Below are positions 50,733 through 60,477 of a stretch of 64,000 bases of DNA, piece by piece. The DNA comes from CAXRDE01 sp964229355 (lineage in GTDB: Bacteria; Cyanobacteriota; Sericytochromatia; UBA7694): NCBI GenBank assembly GCA_964229355.1, contig CAXRDE010000009.1, positions 147,761 to 211,760 on the forward strand, given 5' to 3'. A program made the translations under genes and the position numbers. The notes under the pieces were generated by a model. The model was not told the origin of the DNA and did no database searches. It worked only from the letters and a program-made list of their open reading frames with translations. The first letter of the stretch is position 1. Each line of letters starts with the position of its first letter.

Positions 50733-52441
50733 CGCAAGACCCGCTGAATGATTTTAAAGTCCACTTCTTCCCAGAGAATGTCCACCACGGCCACCGTTTC
50801 AAGTACCCGTTGACGTTGGCGGGCTCCCACTAACACCGAACGAAAAGCACCCATGGTGGGTTTCATGGTTTCAATTTCTTCGTCTTCACCCGCCAGATAC
50901 TCCAGCATGGCTCCCAGGCTGCGCAGATCTAAAAAGAAGGTGCCCATTTGCGGATCAATATGATGCACCTGCTCCAATTGACTCAGGTAACGATTGCTAT
51001 TTAAGGTCATGGCTTTGCCCTGCCATTGATCAATGGTGAGCTTCATGGCCTCCATATTGCTGGCCAGCACCCAGATATTGCCCAGTTGGGCCATGACAGG
51101 TTCAATAAAAAAGGCCTGCTGTAAGCGATCTAAGTTTTGGCCTGGACGGGCGGTATACAGGGCAACGCCACCGTAACGGGTGTTGGGTTTGTCAAAAAAG
51201 CGCAGAGGCTGTAAAGCACGGCGAGGGCGTTTTTTAGACCCGTTTAAGGCTTCAAAATCCAGTTGAAACCGCTGCGTGAAATTCTGACGCAGTACCGCGG
51301 CCTGTTGGGCCCCAATGCTCATGACCACCTGGGGCGGACGATCAAAAGCATCAACCCCTGGGGGGTAAAACACCGACAGCCCCAGATTACCATCGCTGGG
51401 TTGCAGCACGTCTTTTTCAAAATCCAAGCCCGTAACGGCTTTAAAGCCGGTGTGCAATTGCTCTTGCAATTGCTGACTTTCGGGATCTGTGGCAGGAAAG
51501 GCCTGCGCCATTTGCCAGAGGGCCTTCAGGTGAGCTGCCTGGGCAAAAAGAATGACCTGCGAGGGGGTCAAGGTACGCTGTAGCTCAGCGGTTTTGCTGG
51601 GCTGTTGCCAACTCTTGAGCAGCGCATTGACCTGGCGCTGTTGTGCTGCGGGCAAGCCCTTGTCTTTGAGTTGAAACACTGTGCGGGCCAAAACCCCCTG
51701 GGGATTAATGTCTAACCCCAGCCCAAGGCTGTCATAAATGGTAAAGGTGGCTTTCCATTCATCGGGATTGAGCTTTTGCTTGCGCAGGGCCTGAGCAATG
51801 CCTGCAGGGTTGCCGTAAAACCACAGCTTGTGCTGCTTTAAGCCGTTATAAACGGGTTGAAAGGGCGGGTGTTTTAAAATGCTTTGGCGATGCTGAGGAT
51901 CGAGTGCCGCCGTAATACGGGTCAAACTTCCCAATAACAGGGTTTCCGGGGTTCGGGTCATATAGACAGGTTCTTGTTTGCGATCGGTGCGCTGAAAACC
52001 GTATAGCGTATAATTGCCCACCTTGACCTGTTTAAGCTGTTTTTTGGGGTCAGCCTTGGCTTTGTCCTGAAAGCGTTTTACCAAACGGGCATAGGCCTGT
52101 GCCGAAGCGTCAGCATTTAAGTCCATCGCCATCAGCACGGGAATTGAATCCTGGGCATAAAAAGCCAGGCTCAGGTGGGTCCCTAACATGGGCAAAAGTT
52201 CGGCATCTAAATCCAGGCCCAGCTCCTCAGAAATATCGCCGGCGATATCTTCGCGAAACTCCTGCAAGCCTGAGGCAAAGGGCTCGCGCTGAAACATAAA
52301 CTCCCAGCTGGCAGGCTCTGTCTTAATAACCGCCAGCGCATCGGCATTGGGGGTATGACGCAGATTGCTTTCTAAACTGGCCTGGGCACTGTGCGCCCAT
52401 AAAAGGGCACCACATAAAAGCCCTACACTGATTTTTAACAT
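50729..52441 (-). CDS. DUF3352 family secreted/periplasmic protein
   Basis: 570 residues from the ATG at 52441, which has GGAGGT six bases upstream and gives the signal peptide MLKISVGLLCGALLWAHSAQ; a start ten residues earlier is disfavoured. The body matches DUF3352: TPNADALAVIKTEPASWEFM, LPMLGTHLSLAFYAQD, GNYTLYGFQRTDRKQEPVYM, and repeated Gln/Arg-rich helices. DUF3352 proteins are mostly cyanobacterial and of unknown role. A possible -10 (TATACT, minus strand, 52486-52491) lies upstream without a clear -35. Confidence 0.85.
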   Translation of the reverse strand: MLKISVGLLCGALLWAHSAQASLESNLRHTPNADALAVIKTEPASWEFMFQREPFASGLQEFREDIAGDISEELGLDLDAELLPMLGTHLSLAFYAQDSIPVLMAMDLNADASAQAYARLVKRFQDKAKADPKKQLKQVKVGNYTLYGFQRTDRKQEPVYMTRTPETLLLGSLTRITAALDPQHRQSILKHPPFQPVYNGLKQHKLWFYGNPAGIAQALRKQKLNPDEWKATFTIYDSLGLGLDINPQGVLARTVFQLKDKGLPAAQQRQVNALLKSWQQPSKTAELQRTLTPSQVILFAQAAHLKALWQMAQAFPATDPESQQLQEQLHTGFKAVTGLDFEKDVLQPSDGNLGLSVFYPPGVDAFDRPPQVVMSIGAQQAAVLRQNFTQRFQLDFEALNGSKKRPRRALQPLRFFDKPNTRYGGVALYTARPGQNLDRLQQAFFIEPVMAQLGNIWVLASNMEAMKLTIDQWQGKAMTLNSNRYLSQLEQVHHIDPQMGTFFLDLRSLGAMLEYLAGEDEEIETMKPTMGAFRSVLVGARQRQRVLETVAVVDILWEEVDFKIIQRVLR

Positions 52442-52581
52442 TTCGTACCTCCCTGGGTTAGACACCTTCACGCGATCGGAAACTCAGTATAACGTGAGTG
52501 TTGTGCCTCTGCTGCAAAAGGGGATCTTACCCCATGCCGTTTTTCAATCCTCAGCATTTTGCTGTCGTTTGCGGGTCAAAA

Positions 52582-53361
52582 TTACCCGATTCGTTTATCC
52601 ATGCTCATGACCCATTCCAACCACGCTTGTCGGTTTGCACGGTTGGGGATCCCTGCATGTTGAGCAAAATAGCCTTCTCCCTGAACATGATGCTGCTGTT
52701 TGATCTGCTGCCAGTGTGCGTATCTCAAGGCATTGCTCTGTAACTGTTCGATTTCCCTACCCCTTCCCTTTGACGCATCAAGGGGGTTTATACAAGGAAT
52801 CGCATCCACCACTGCAATTTTGCCTTTCGGCAATTTTAAATAGTCTAAGTACCACCAATCGATGCCGTACCCGACCAGCGCCGGGTTATAGACCGCCATA
52901 AACTGACAAAGCTGAGACGTGGTGAAAAAGGGACACGTGACTTCGACAAAGTTTGTACAACGCAAGAGGGTGGATGCATTGCGTTGCGTGATCGCGTGAC
53001 TGACTTTGCCTTCAGGCGAAAAGGCGGGTTGCAAGAGCAACATCTCGTAAACCCTCTGAATCGCAAACAAAGCGTTGATATCTTCAGTGGATAGAATCAA
53101 GTCATCATCAAGAAGAGCAATAAAATCGTAACCCTTAATGATCTCTGAATGCGCTTGATATATTGCAAAGAAATTGGGAAATTTCCCTCCTTTTCTGGAA
53201 AAGCAGAAGTCTATGCCAGAAAATTCAGGCGGATGACTGTCGCCGTAGTAGGCTATCCACAGATCAAAATCTTTCTGACCCTGAAGCCAATGGGTAATCG
53301 AATGATTATCTCCCACTGAGCTAAACACCAAACGCTTTGATTTTTGGGTCGGTTTATCCAT
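52582..53361 (-). CDS. Predicted glycosyltransferase (DUF707-like)
   Basis: 259 residues, no signal peptide or membrane helix. FSSVGDNHSITHWLQGQKDF opens a Rossmann-like half; YDFIALLDDDLILSTEDINA carries a DDD acidic motif typical of GT-A metal sites, and VGYGIDWWYLDYLKLPKGKI resembles the downstream acceptor segment of DUF707-type proteins. The assignment is tentative. Codon and base use look somewhat more AT-rich than the neighbours, so transfer is possible. The gene stands alone, with divergent and same-strand neighbours but no shared operon. Confidence 0.65.
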   Translation of the reverse strand: MDKPTQKSKRLVFSSVGDNHSITHWLQGQKDFDLWIAYYGDSHPPEFSGIDFCFSRKGGKFPNFFAIYQAHSEIIKGYDFIALLDDDLILSTEDINALFAIQRVYEMLLLQPAFSPEGKVSHAITQRNASTLLRCTNFVEVTCPFFTTSQLCQFMAVYNPALVGYGIDWWYLDYLKLPKGKIAVVDAIPCINPLDASKGRGREIEQLQSNALRYAHWQQIKQQHHVQGEGYFAQHAGIPNRANRQAWLEWVMSMDKRIG

Positions 53362-53502
53362 AGGTTTACTCCGTTCAGGACTTCATTATTACCGGATTGG
53401 GGTCCGATTTTCTCCAGGTCAATCCATACCCCGAAGATGACAAATCGCCGAAATCAGGCTAAACTGAAGAATAATCCCCACGGCCACAAGGAGCCTTTTG
53501 CA

Positions 53503-54690
53503 ATGATTTCTAAACCTTCCGCCCGTTTACTGACTGTTCTGAGCTTGAGTTTAGTGGGGCTCAACGCCTGCCAAAACAACGCCATGTACCGATCTCCAGC
53601 TCTCGTACCCGCCCCCCTACAAGCCCAAAACGCCCGCCCTGCGCCCCGTGTGGATTTACAGCAAAACGCCCAATTGTTTGAACAACCCGTACCCGTCACG
53701 GTGACCCCCGACCGCCTGGTGTTCGATACCCCCTTAAACCTCAGCCCTGGCCAGGTGTTAATGGGCCGCTCGCGCAACGGTGAGGACTTTTTACGTCGGG
53801 TCGTCAGTGTCAGTACGCAGGGCAATCAAACCGTGGTAACGACACAGCCAGCCAGCCTCTTTGACGCCTTTAAAGAGCTAGAGGCCCATGAGGTGTCTTT
53901 AACCCGTGCTCCTGAACGCATTGCCCTGCGCTCGCAGCGCTTTAATATTGGTGGGGTCATGGACATTGTGGTGGATCTCGGCATTCGCCCGGATTTTTCT
54001 GACGCCCACATCCAGCTCAAAGATTCACGTTTAAGCATTGAAATGGCTCCCCGCTTTGAGCTCGACACCCAGGTCCGCAGCGAAATCACCTTTATTCGTC
54101 CCACCCAGAGCGATCTGTCGCCGGTGGGCCAGGTGCAATTTACCGCCGCCCGCTTTCCGGCCTGGATTGGCCCGGTGCCCGTGGTGTTTCAAATTAAGCC
54201 CGGTGCCGCCCTCTCCTGGGGACACCAGGCCAGCGGCAGCCTGATCCAGGATTTAAATCTGGAGGGCTTTTTACAGCCGCGTCTAACCATGGAAGCGGCT
54301 TTAAAACAAACACCCCGCACCACCGGTACCTTACAACACCAGATTCAAGCACAGTTAAACCCACCCGCGTTATCGCTCAAGGGTAAGGCACATGCTCGGA
54401 TCTATGTACCCCAGGTGCAGTTTGAAAGCGAACTGGCAGGCATTGTCGGACCGTTTATTTCTGCGGGCACCTATGTGGACGGCACGTATCGCCGTGAAAT
54501 TCGCTCCACGCAAGGACAAGCCCTGATGGACACCCAGATCAACGCCGATCTCGGCGTTTCCGTACACGGCGGCATTACGCCCACCAGCCTCTTCGGCAGT
54601 GACTTAACCCGCGAAATTCGCGTTAAAATCCTGGAGCGCAACCTGAAAAACCTCTACAACAAACAAACCACTGAGCCCGTACAACCATGA
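53503..54690 (+). CDS. Predicted lipoprotein heading the CIA30 operon
   Basis: 395 residues. The ATG at 53503 has AAGGAG nine bases upstream and yields a clean lipoprotein signal (MISKPSARLLTVLSLSLVGL, then NAC, Cys23); an ORF running back to 53344 has a poor N-terminus and is rejected. After a linker the protein is beta-rich with long hydrophobic-alternating strands (RFNIGGVMDIVVDLGIRPDF, TARFPAWIGPVPVVFQIKPG), perhaps a lipid-binding tube-like fold. No family recognised. It overlaps the CIA30 gene by ATGA. Confidence 0.8.
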   Translation: MISKPSARLLTVLSLSLVGLNACQNNAMYRSPALVPAPLQAQNARPAPRVDLQQNAQLFEQPVPVTVTPDRLVFDTPLNLSPGQVLMGRSRNGEDFLRRVVSVSTQGNQTVVTTQPASLFDAFKELEAHEVSLTRAPERIALRSQRFNIGGVMDIVVDLGIRPDFSDAHIQLKDSRLSIEMAPRFELDTQVRSEITFIRPTQSDLSPVGQVQFTAARFPAWIGPVPVVFQIKPGAALSWGHQASGSLIQDLNLEGFLQPRLTMEAALKQTPRTTGTLQHQIQAQLNPPALSLKGKAHARIYVPQVQFESELAGIVGPFISAGTYVDGTYRREIRSTQGQALMDTQINADLGVSVHGGITPTSLFGSDLTREIRVKILERNLKNLYNKQTTEPVQP

Positions 54691-55256
54691 GCACCACCGT
54701 CGAAACGTTCACCCTTTTGGACGATTTCCATACCGCTGAGCGCTCCAGGTTTGGGACCGCCTGGGAGTTAAACACAGACCAAAGCATGGGCGGTGAGTCC
54801 GAAGGCCACATTGCGGTGCACAACGACGCCACGCCCCCTTATTTGGCCCTGACCGGGCAAGTCTCCTTACGAAACCGTTTACGCCCCGAAGACGGCGGCT
54901 ATATTCAGGCGAGCCTGCCTTTGCTTTACGCACGGCGCCTCTACAATGCCAGCGCCTTAACGGGAGTGCGTCTGGTGTGTCAGAGTCTGCAAGAGCGTCC
55001 CATTGCCCCTCACCACTACGAGGTACGCTTACAAACCCGCGAGCTGAGCATGCCCTGGCAATACTACCGCTGCCGCTTTCAGCCCGGCCACGATGTGCAG
55101 ACCCTGGATCTGCCCTTCAGCGCCTTTGAGGCGGTTCGCACCTCCCATCCTTTAAACCCCGCTTACCTCTTGCTTTTAGGTATTGTCGCAGGACAAGATA
55201 ACTTCACACCCCAGCTCAACATGTATAAAGTAGGTTTTTATGGCTCTTCTCAATAA
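54687..55256 (+). CDS. CIA30 family (NADH dehydrogenase assembly-like) protein
   Basis: 189 residues. Strong CIA30 cues: WELNTDQSMGGESEGHIAVH, LALTGQVSLRNRLRPEDGGY and ASLPLLYARRLYNASALTGV. CIA30 domains in mitochondria help build complex I; bacterial ones are jelly-roll beta-sandwich proteins of varied, mostly unknown job. No signal peptide, so cytoplasmic by sequence, though both neighbours are exported. Overlaps the next gene by 17 bases. Confidence 0.9.
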   Translation: MSTTVETFTLLDDFHTAERSRFGTAWELNTDQSMGGESEGHIAVHNDATPPYLALTGQVSLRNRLRPEDGGYIQASLPLLYARRLYNASALTGVRLVCQSLQERPIAPHHYEVRLQTRELSMPWQYYRCRFQPGHDVQTLDLPFSAFEAVRTSHPLNPAYLLLLGIVAGQDNFTPQLNMYKVGFYGSSQ

Positions 55257-56139
55257 TGTCTCTCGTTACCTCGGCCTGGCGGCCCTGACCAGCGTGATGC
55301 TGCTCGGCTCTCCCGTCCTGGCTCAAACCAGTCCGGGCAATGCTTCGAGCACCATTTCTTTAGATGACACCACCACCAATATTTTTGATGGCGTTCACCA
55401 ACCGGTCATGAAGACCTATGTGCGTCTGGGGTACCAGATTGATCTCTTTGGCGAAACCCTGAGCCTGCCCGGCAACGATTTAGAGACCATTAAAGCCGGG
55501 GGGGTGGTGTACCACGCGCCCCGCATCGGCGGCATGTACCGTCTGGGAAAGGGCACCGATGCGCTACAAAACAGCTTTGTGTTTGGCGACTACACCTTTT
55601 TGTCTCAGCCCGTCCAGGATCAACGTACCGAGGTGGACTTTACCCGCTCCACCCACTTTTTAGATGCAGGTCTGGGTTACTTTATCCCTCTGATGGAAGA
55701 TCGCATTGAACTGGGACCTTACGTGGGCATGTCCGCTCAGCTCAACTTTAATGATCGCGATGCCAACCCCGACGATGACAGCGTGTATTACCACGCCAAC
55801 CAAAACCGCTTTGGCTTCGGTCTGGGATCCCTCTTCTCGGTACGTTTCGATGACACCCTGCCTTTTCCACTGTTCTTCTTTGCCAACGCGGGCGTCTTTC
55901 CCTTTACCCCCGTACAAACCGATCCTGCAGCGGCGATTTTTCCTGACAATTTGACGGTGATGCATTTTACCGGCAGTTTTTACGGTCGCTTTTTGCCTTA
56001 CTTAGGGGGCGAGATTGGCTTTCGCCAACAGTTCCATGTGGGTGGCAACGATCGCTCCAGCTTTAATGCCTCCTGGAGCGAGTTTTTTGCCATGGTACGC
56101 TTTGAGCCCGAAATTCTTTTTCAAACCGCCGAAGAATAG
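55240..56139 (+). CDS. Predicted outer-membrane beta-barrel protein
   Basis: 299 residues with a signal peptide (MALLNNVSRYLGLAALTSVM, cut near VLA-QT). Alternating strands with aromatic ends (YVRLGYQIDLFGETLSLPGN, FLDAGLGYFIPLMEDRIELG, GFGLGSLFSVRFDDTLPFPL) and an aromatic-rich end (SEFFAMVRFEPEILFQTAEE) support a barrel of ten to twelve strands. Translated from the lipoprotein-CIA30 message. Confidence 0.8.
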   Translation: MALLNNVSRYLGLAALTSVMLLGSPVLAQTSPGNASSTISLDDTTTNIFDGVHQPVMKTYVRLGYQIDLFGETLSLPGNDLETIKAGGVVYHAPRIGGMYRLGKGTDALQNSFVFGDYTFLSQPVQDQRTEVDFTRSTHFLDAGLGYFIPLMEDRIELGPYVGMSAQLNFNDRDANPDDDSVYYHANQNRFGFGLGSLFSVRFDDTLPFPLFFFANAGVFPFTPVQTDPAAAIFPDNLTVMHFTGSFYGRFLPYLGGEIGFRQQFHVGGNDRSSFNASWSEFFAMVRFEPEILFQTAEE

Positions 56140-56168
56140 CACCTCGAAGCCACCTTATACGCCCTGAT

Positions 56169-56206
56169 AAAAGCGCCCGGTACTGTGTGAAGTACCGGGC
56201 GCTTTT
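56169..56206. terminator. Bidirectional rho-independent terminator
   Basis: AAAAGCGCCCGGTACT pairs perfectly with AGTACCGGGCGCTTTT around a six-base loop, between the barrel gene and the convergent LysM gene. Confidence 0.92.
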
Positions 56207-56240
56207 CGTAGAGAGCCGCTTGCAAACGGCCACAAGTGAC

Positions 56241-58679
56241 TTAGCTGGTGGCGCGAGGCGGTGGCGCAGGTTTGTCTGCGGGTTTTTCTTCGGTCACCTT
56301 CGGACGCTCTACCGCTGCAGGCGCTGGCGTCACAGGCTTCTCTGCCGGCTTCTCTGCCGGTTTTTCTTCGGTAACTTTGGGACGCTGTTGCACAGGAGCC
56401 GCAGGACGCGCATGGCTTACAGGATCCTCAAGGGGTTTTTCGTCTTTGTGCAAGATGGTAATGACCAGCTCTTTTTTGGGATCTTCCACCAGTGGGACCC
56501 GCGTATACTCACGGTCATCACCATTGGCACGACGCTTCACTGATTCTTCGAGTTCAGGGTTCAGACGTAGAATTTCTTGACCTCTTAAACGGTTACCGTA
56601 CTGGCGATTGGCAATATCGCTGGCTGTTTCACCCGGCGTCACACGGTATTTCACCGTTTGTAAACCTTCTGTAGAGGCCGAGGTATCGACCTGGGTACTT
56701 TGATTGTTACGGTTCACCGTAGTGGTGGAACTATTGGTGGTGGTCGTGGTGGTGCTGCTCGAAGCGCGACTGGTGTCTGGACCGTCTAACTCAGCAATAA
56801 TATCTAAAATATACTGTGCGCGTTCGACTTCTTCCTGGTGCTCTTTGGACACCGCACGAACGGTTTGTTGACCGCTGGCGTTGGTGGTGACATAAGATGC
56901 AGTCCCATCATCGTTACGCTGAACACGAATCGTACTGGTACTTGTCGTGGTGCTATAGCTGCCCGCATACTTGGCAATACGAGCCTTCGCCAGGGTGCGA
57001 ATTTCGCTGCGCTCTTCTTTGGTCATGCTGGTCAGCAGATCCCGCAAGAACTCTTTGTCTGCTTTCATCAAGATGTCAAACTTGTCTTGAACCGATAGCG
57101 ACTTAAAGCTGCTTTTGGTCACCACTTCGCCATTAACCTTCAGGGGCTGACTCTTGCGGGTTAGACCTTCATCGGGTACTGCTTCACCGGTTTCACCCAC
57201 CGTTACATTGCTGGGTGCATCGGCAGTCGTGGTGGTGGTCGTCGACTCAGTTTTGGTCGTGGTTGTGCTGTTTGAGGCAGCGCTGGTGGCGGCGGTGCTG
57301 GTGCCATTGACCACGGCCAACAGTTCTTTGTATTTGGTGTTGGCCGTGCGGAAGCGGGCGCTGGTCGTATTCTCGGTACTGGCAATAAAGCTTTCCACTT
57401 CGGTTTTTAACGCCGCTTTTTCTTCAGCGTTTAAGCTGCTCACAAAAGCCTGTTGATCTGCCGTTGACATATCTTTCAGGGATTGCGCCTGGTGTTTTGC
57501 AGGTTTTTCTTTCAGCGCTGCCAGCTCAGGTTTTGGCCCCACCTGAATGGTTTCTTCAGGCACCTCTGCGCCGGTATCAGCAGTTGTGACTTTTTCGGCG
57601 GGCTTATCAGCGGGCTTGTCGGCAGGCTTATCTGCTGACACAGGCTTGTCAGCGGGCTTTGTCTCATCAGCGGTTGAAGCTTCTGGGGTGTCTTCAGCCG
57701 CCGCCGCTGTTTCCGAAGGCTTATCCGGCATTTTGGCATCTTCTGTCACGGGGCTTACAGCCCCTTCGACCACTTTAACCTGGGCGTTGATTTTTTCATC
57801 CACTTCGCCAATGGCTTGTTCTTTTGCCTTTACTCTGGCTTCCAGGGCGGGCAGGTCTTTTAAGGCATAGCGCTGTAAAAGGGGACCATGGGTTTTGTCC
57901 AGGGCTTCAGCGTGCTGCGCTTGTTCGGCCTTGAGTGCCTTACGTTCTTCGCCAATACCGGCGAGCACGTGACGCAACTCACTCTTGCGCTCCGGGGTCG
58001 TATCTTCAGCTTCTAACTCAGCTTTGTAGTCGGTTTCTTTTTGATCTAACTGGGCCAGGCTTTCGGTAATTTCACCCTGACGGGCGTTGAGTTGGGCGTA
58101 TTTATTTTGAGAACCCTCACCGATAACGCGACGGGCCAGCGCCAATTCATCTTTGGCATCCGCAAGCTCACCTTGCAGACCTTTTTTCTCATCCCGCAGG
58201 GTGGTGATCTGTTTCTGGGCCCCTGCAATGGTATCTTCATTGGTTTTTAAGTCAAAGGTCACGGACTTGGCATCCACAAACTTCACGTCCGTGGCGCTGC
58301 CTTTGGCCAGTTGACTGGTGTCTTCAAAATCCACCTGAAAAGCGCCTTTAATGTGGCGTTCTTCGATGCCATCATTCCGCAAGAGTCCCAACTCAGGATC
58401 TTTGAGATCAAAGGTCATGTTTTTGACAGACTCAGGGTTTTGCGCCAGCTTTTGAATAAAGGCTTTGACCTGGGCCGCGTCGAGTTTTTTGTCGCCCGAC
58501 TCAAACATTTTGGTGTGCTTGTCCACAAAGGACTCAATGCCCGAAGGGGTAAAGTCTTTCAGGTAATCGCTACCAATGCGAATTTGAATATTATTGGCTT
58601 TGAGGGGGCTTGCCGTTTGGTGGTTGAGCACGGCAGGGGAAATATTAGCTTGAGATTGGCCGAAGCGGATGCTGCCCAT
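56241..58679 (-). CDS. Large coiled-coil protein with LysM domain and low-complexity linkers
   Basis: 812 residues. Residues ~150-290 are long helical coiled coil (AGAQKQITTLRDEKKGLQGE). Residues ~300-390 are Lys/Pro/Ala/Asp repeats (DKPADKPADKPAEKVTTADT), and a Ser/Thr-rich stretch (STTTTTTNSSTTTVNR) separates helical modules. LysM at ~685-735: YRVTPGETASDIANRQYGNR, then ILRLNPELE. The C-terminal tail repeats EKPAEKPAEKPV. LysM binds peptidoglycan, so the protein is likely at the wall, although no signal peptide is seen. It follows the ExbD gene in the same direction. Confidence 0.85.
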   Translation of the reverse strand: MGSIRFGQSQANISPAVLNHQTASPLKANNIQIRIGSDYLKDFTPSGIESFVDKHTKMFESGDKKLDAAQVKAFIQKLAQNPESVKNMTFDLKDPELGLLRNDGIEERHIKGAFQVDFEDTSQLAKGSATDVKFVDAKSVTFDLKTNEDTIAGAQKQITTLRDEKKGLQGELADAKDELALARRVIGEGSQNKYAQLNARQGEITESLAQLDQKETDYKAELEAEDTTPERKSELRHVLAGIGEERKALKAEQAQHAEALDKTHGPLLQRYALKDLPALEARVKAKEQAIGEVDEKINAQVKVVEGAVSPVTEDAKMPDKPSETAAAAEDTPEASTADETKPADKPVSADKPADKPADKPAEKVTTADTGAEVPEETIQVGPKPELAALKEKPAKHQAQSLKDMSTADQQAFVSSLNAEEKAALKTEVESFIASTENTTSARFRTANTKYKELLAVVNGTSTAATSAASNSTTTTKTESTTTTTTADAPSNVTVGETGEAVPDEGLTRKSQPLKVNGEVVTKSSFKSLSVQDKFDILMKADKEFLRDLLTSMTKEERSEIRTLAKARIAKYAGSYSTTTSTSTIRVQRNDDGTASYVTTNASGQQTVRAVSKEHQEEVERAQYILDIIAELDGPDTSRASSSTTTTTTNSSTTTVNRNNQSTQVDTSASTEGLQTVKYRVTPGETASDIANRQYGNRLRGQEILRLNPELEESVKRRANGDDREYTRVPLVEDPKKELVITILHKDEKPLEDPVSHARPAAPVQQRPKVTEEKPAEKPAEKPVTPAPAAVERPKVTEEKPADKPAPPPRATS

Positions 58680-58738
58680 AAAAGGTCTCCTTGTACAGAT
58701 CTATCTTTATTTTAGGCAAGCGCGTGAAAAATCTTGCC

Positions 58739-59146
58739 TTATTCTTGATCAGAAGTTGCCAGCGCCACGTTGCGAATGCCTGCCGCTTGCAGGGCAGAGA
58801 GCAATTGCACCACCTCTTCATAGGGCAAAGTTTCTTCTGCGGCAATAACCACCCGTCGGGTGTCATCGCCCTCTTGCGCTTGTTGCACCCGCGCAATCAA
58901 TTCCGATGGAGAGGACACCGGCTCATTATTAACCGCCAGCTCTTCAGCGGTGCGGGTAATTAAAATATCTCGGTTATCCACCTCGGATACCGAAGCGCCC
59001 TTGGGCAGGGTGGTGGGAATCGCATTGTGAATGCCCGGTAAAAAGGCCATAATGGCCAAAAAGATCACTAGAATCATCATGACGTCAATCATGGGGATGA
59101 TTTCGAAGTGAATGCCCGGCTTTTTCTTGCGATTGTTTTCAAACAT
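58739..59146 (-). CDS. ExbD/TolR family energy-transducing protein
   Basis: 135 residues: one N-terminal membrane helix (IIPMIDVMMILVIFLAIMAF) with the essential Asp (MIDVMM) that carries protons, then a periplasmic domain with IRNVALATSDQE at the end. Works in proton-driven systems with an ExbB/TolQ stator; none is encoded in this window. It lies between the Cry-DASH gene and the LysM protein gene on one strand. Confidence 0.92.
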   Translation of the reverse strand: MFENNRKKKPGIHFEIIPMIDVMMILVIFLAIMAFLPGIHNAIPTTLPKGASVSEVDNRDILITRTAEELAVNNEPVSSPSELIARVQQAQEGDDTRRVVIAAEETLPYEEVVQLLSALQAAGIRNVALATSDQE

Positions 59147-59178
59147 AAGCCCTATTCTAACGCAAGGCCTTCACCACA

Positions 59179-60477
59179 TCAAAGCGTTTTGCTAAAATTC
59201 TTCGCAGACCACAGCGCCTGATAAGCCCCCTCGGGATCGTAGTATTCGGCCTGACGCTCCACATCAAAACGACGCTGAGGCCCTCCATTGCCCACCCCTG
59301 CAATATACATCCAGTTGCCCCAATTGCTACAGGGGTCGTAATCCAGTAAACAGTGTTCAAACCAGGCGGCACCCCAACGCCAGTCCACACCAAGGTCATA
59401 ACATAAATACGACGCCGCGTTTTGACGGCCCCGATTCGACAGGTAGCCTGTTAAGGCCAACTCACGCATGCAGGCGTTCACAAAGGGTTGCACGGTGTCA
59501 CCGCGACGCCAGCGCTCAAAGGCCTGAGGAGACGAGCTAAAATCCAGTACCCGCCGCTGAATGCCACCCCGCTGAAAAATTGCGGTCCCGTGTTGGGCGG
59601 CCACCAGACGAAAATAGTCTCGCCATAACAACTCAAAGATCAGCCAATAGGTGGAGTCGTTAGCCACCACTTCGGCTTCAAAACGCTTGACCTGGGCATA
59701 CACATAACGGGCCGACAGCGCACCCGAAGCCAGCCAGGGCGAGAGTTTGCTTGAGAAGTCAGGCCCGATCAAGCCATTGCGGGTGTCTTTGTATGTGGCC
59801 ACCTGCTGTGCCTGCCAGATGTAAGCCTGGAGGTGATCTAAAGCGGCCTGTTCACCTGCGGCAAAGGGAAAAGCCGTCCGCGAATCGGGCCTTTCAGAAA
59901 GCATGGCAGGAAAGACAGCGGCCACAGGTTCTGCAGCATGGCTCGCCGGGGGTAAGTGGGCGGGTGCAGGCAAAGGCGACGGAAACAAAGACGCCAGAGC
60001 TTCAACCCGCTTACGAAAACCGGTAAAGCTTTTGGGCAAGCGCGCCAGGGGAAAGGGTAGGGCTGCGGCGTCCAACAGAAAGCGTGCCTCAAAGGTGCGC
60101 AGGGGTACCGGGTCCACAGCCTGGGCCACAGCCGCTTGAGCGTGCTGCTCTTCAGCCGTCACTTCGCGGGGGGTCCAAACTTCATCAATGTGCCAACGTT
60201 GACACAGCTCAGCCATGACCGTCGCAGGCTCACCCACCCGAAAAATCAGGTCTTGTCCCTGGTTGCGATAAGCCTGTTGTAAAGCCATCAGATGATCGCG
60301 TAAAAACTGCAGGCGTAACGGGCCGACCTTCACAAAGTCCTGTTGGTAAGGTCTGTGCTGAAAAAGGCGCGGCGAGAGGCAATACACCGGAAACAACTCG
60401 TCTTCTGGGCCCAGGTTCGACAACACCGCGTGATCGTGAAAGCGCAAGTCATGGGTATGCCACAGGAGTTTACGCAC
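59179..60477 (-). CDS. Cryptochrome/photolyase of the DASH type
   Basis: 432 residues. FAD-binding half cues: RNGLIGPDFSSKLSPWLASG, ELLWRDYFRLVAAQHGTAIF, FVNACMRELALTGYLSNRGR, QNAASYLCYDLGVDWRWGAA and NWGNWMYIAGVG. These match Cry-DASH, which repairs UV lesions in single-stranded DNA and may sense light. N-terminal Rossmann half: LLWHTHDLRFHDHAVLSNLG and RNQGQDLIFRVGEPATVMAE. GTG start; overlaps the DUF2256 gene by 8 bases. Confidence 0.95.
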   Translation of the reverse strand: MRKLLWHTHDLRFHDHAVLSNLGPEDELFPVYCLSPRLFQHRPYQQDFVKVGPLRLQFLRDHLMALQQAYRNQGQDLIFRVGEPATVMAELCQRWHIDEVWTPREVTAEEQHAQAAVAQAVDPVPLRTFEARFLLDAAALPFPLARLPKSFTGFRKRVEALASLFPSPLPAPAHLPPASHAAEPVAAVFPAMLSERPDSRTAFPFAAGEQAALDHLQAYIWQAQQVATYKDTRNGLIGPDFSSKLSPWLASGALSARYVYAQVKRFEAEVVANDSTYWLIFELLWRDYFRLVAAQHGTAIFQRGGIQRRVLDFSSSPQAFERWRRGDTVQPFVNACMRELALTGYLSNRGRQNAASYLCYDLGVDWRWGAAWFEHCLLDYDPCSNWGNWMYIAGVGNGGPQRRFDVERQAEYYDPEGAYQALWSAKNFSKTL

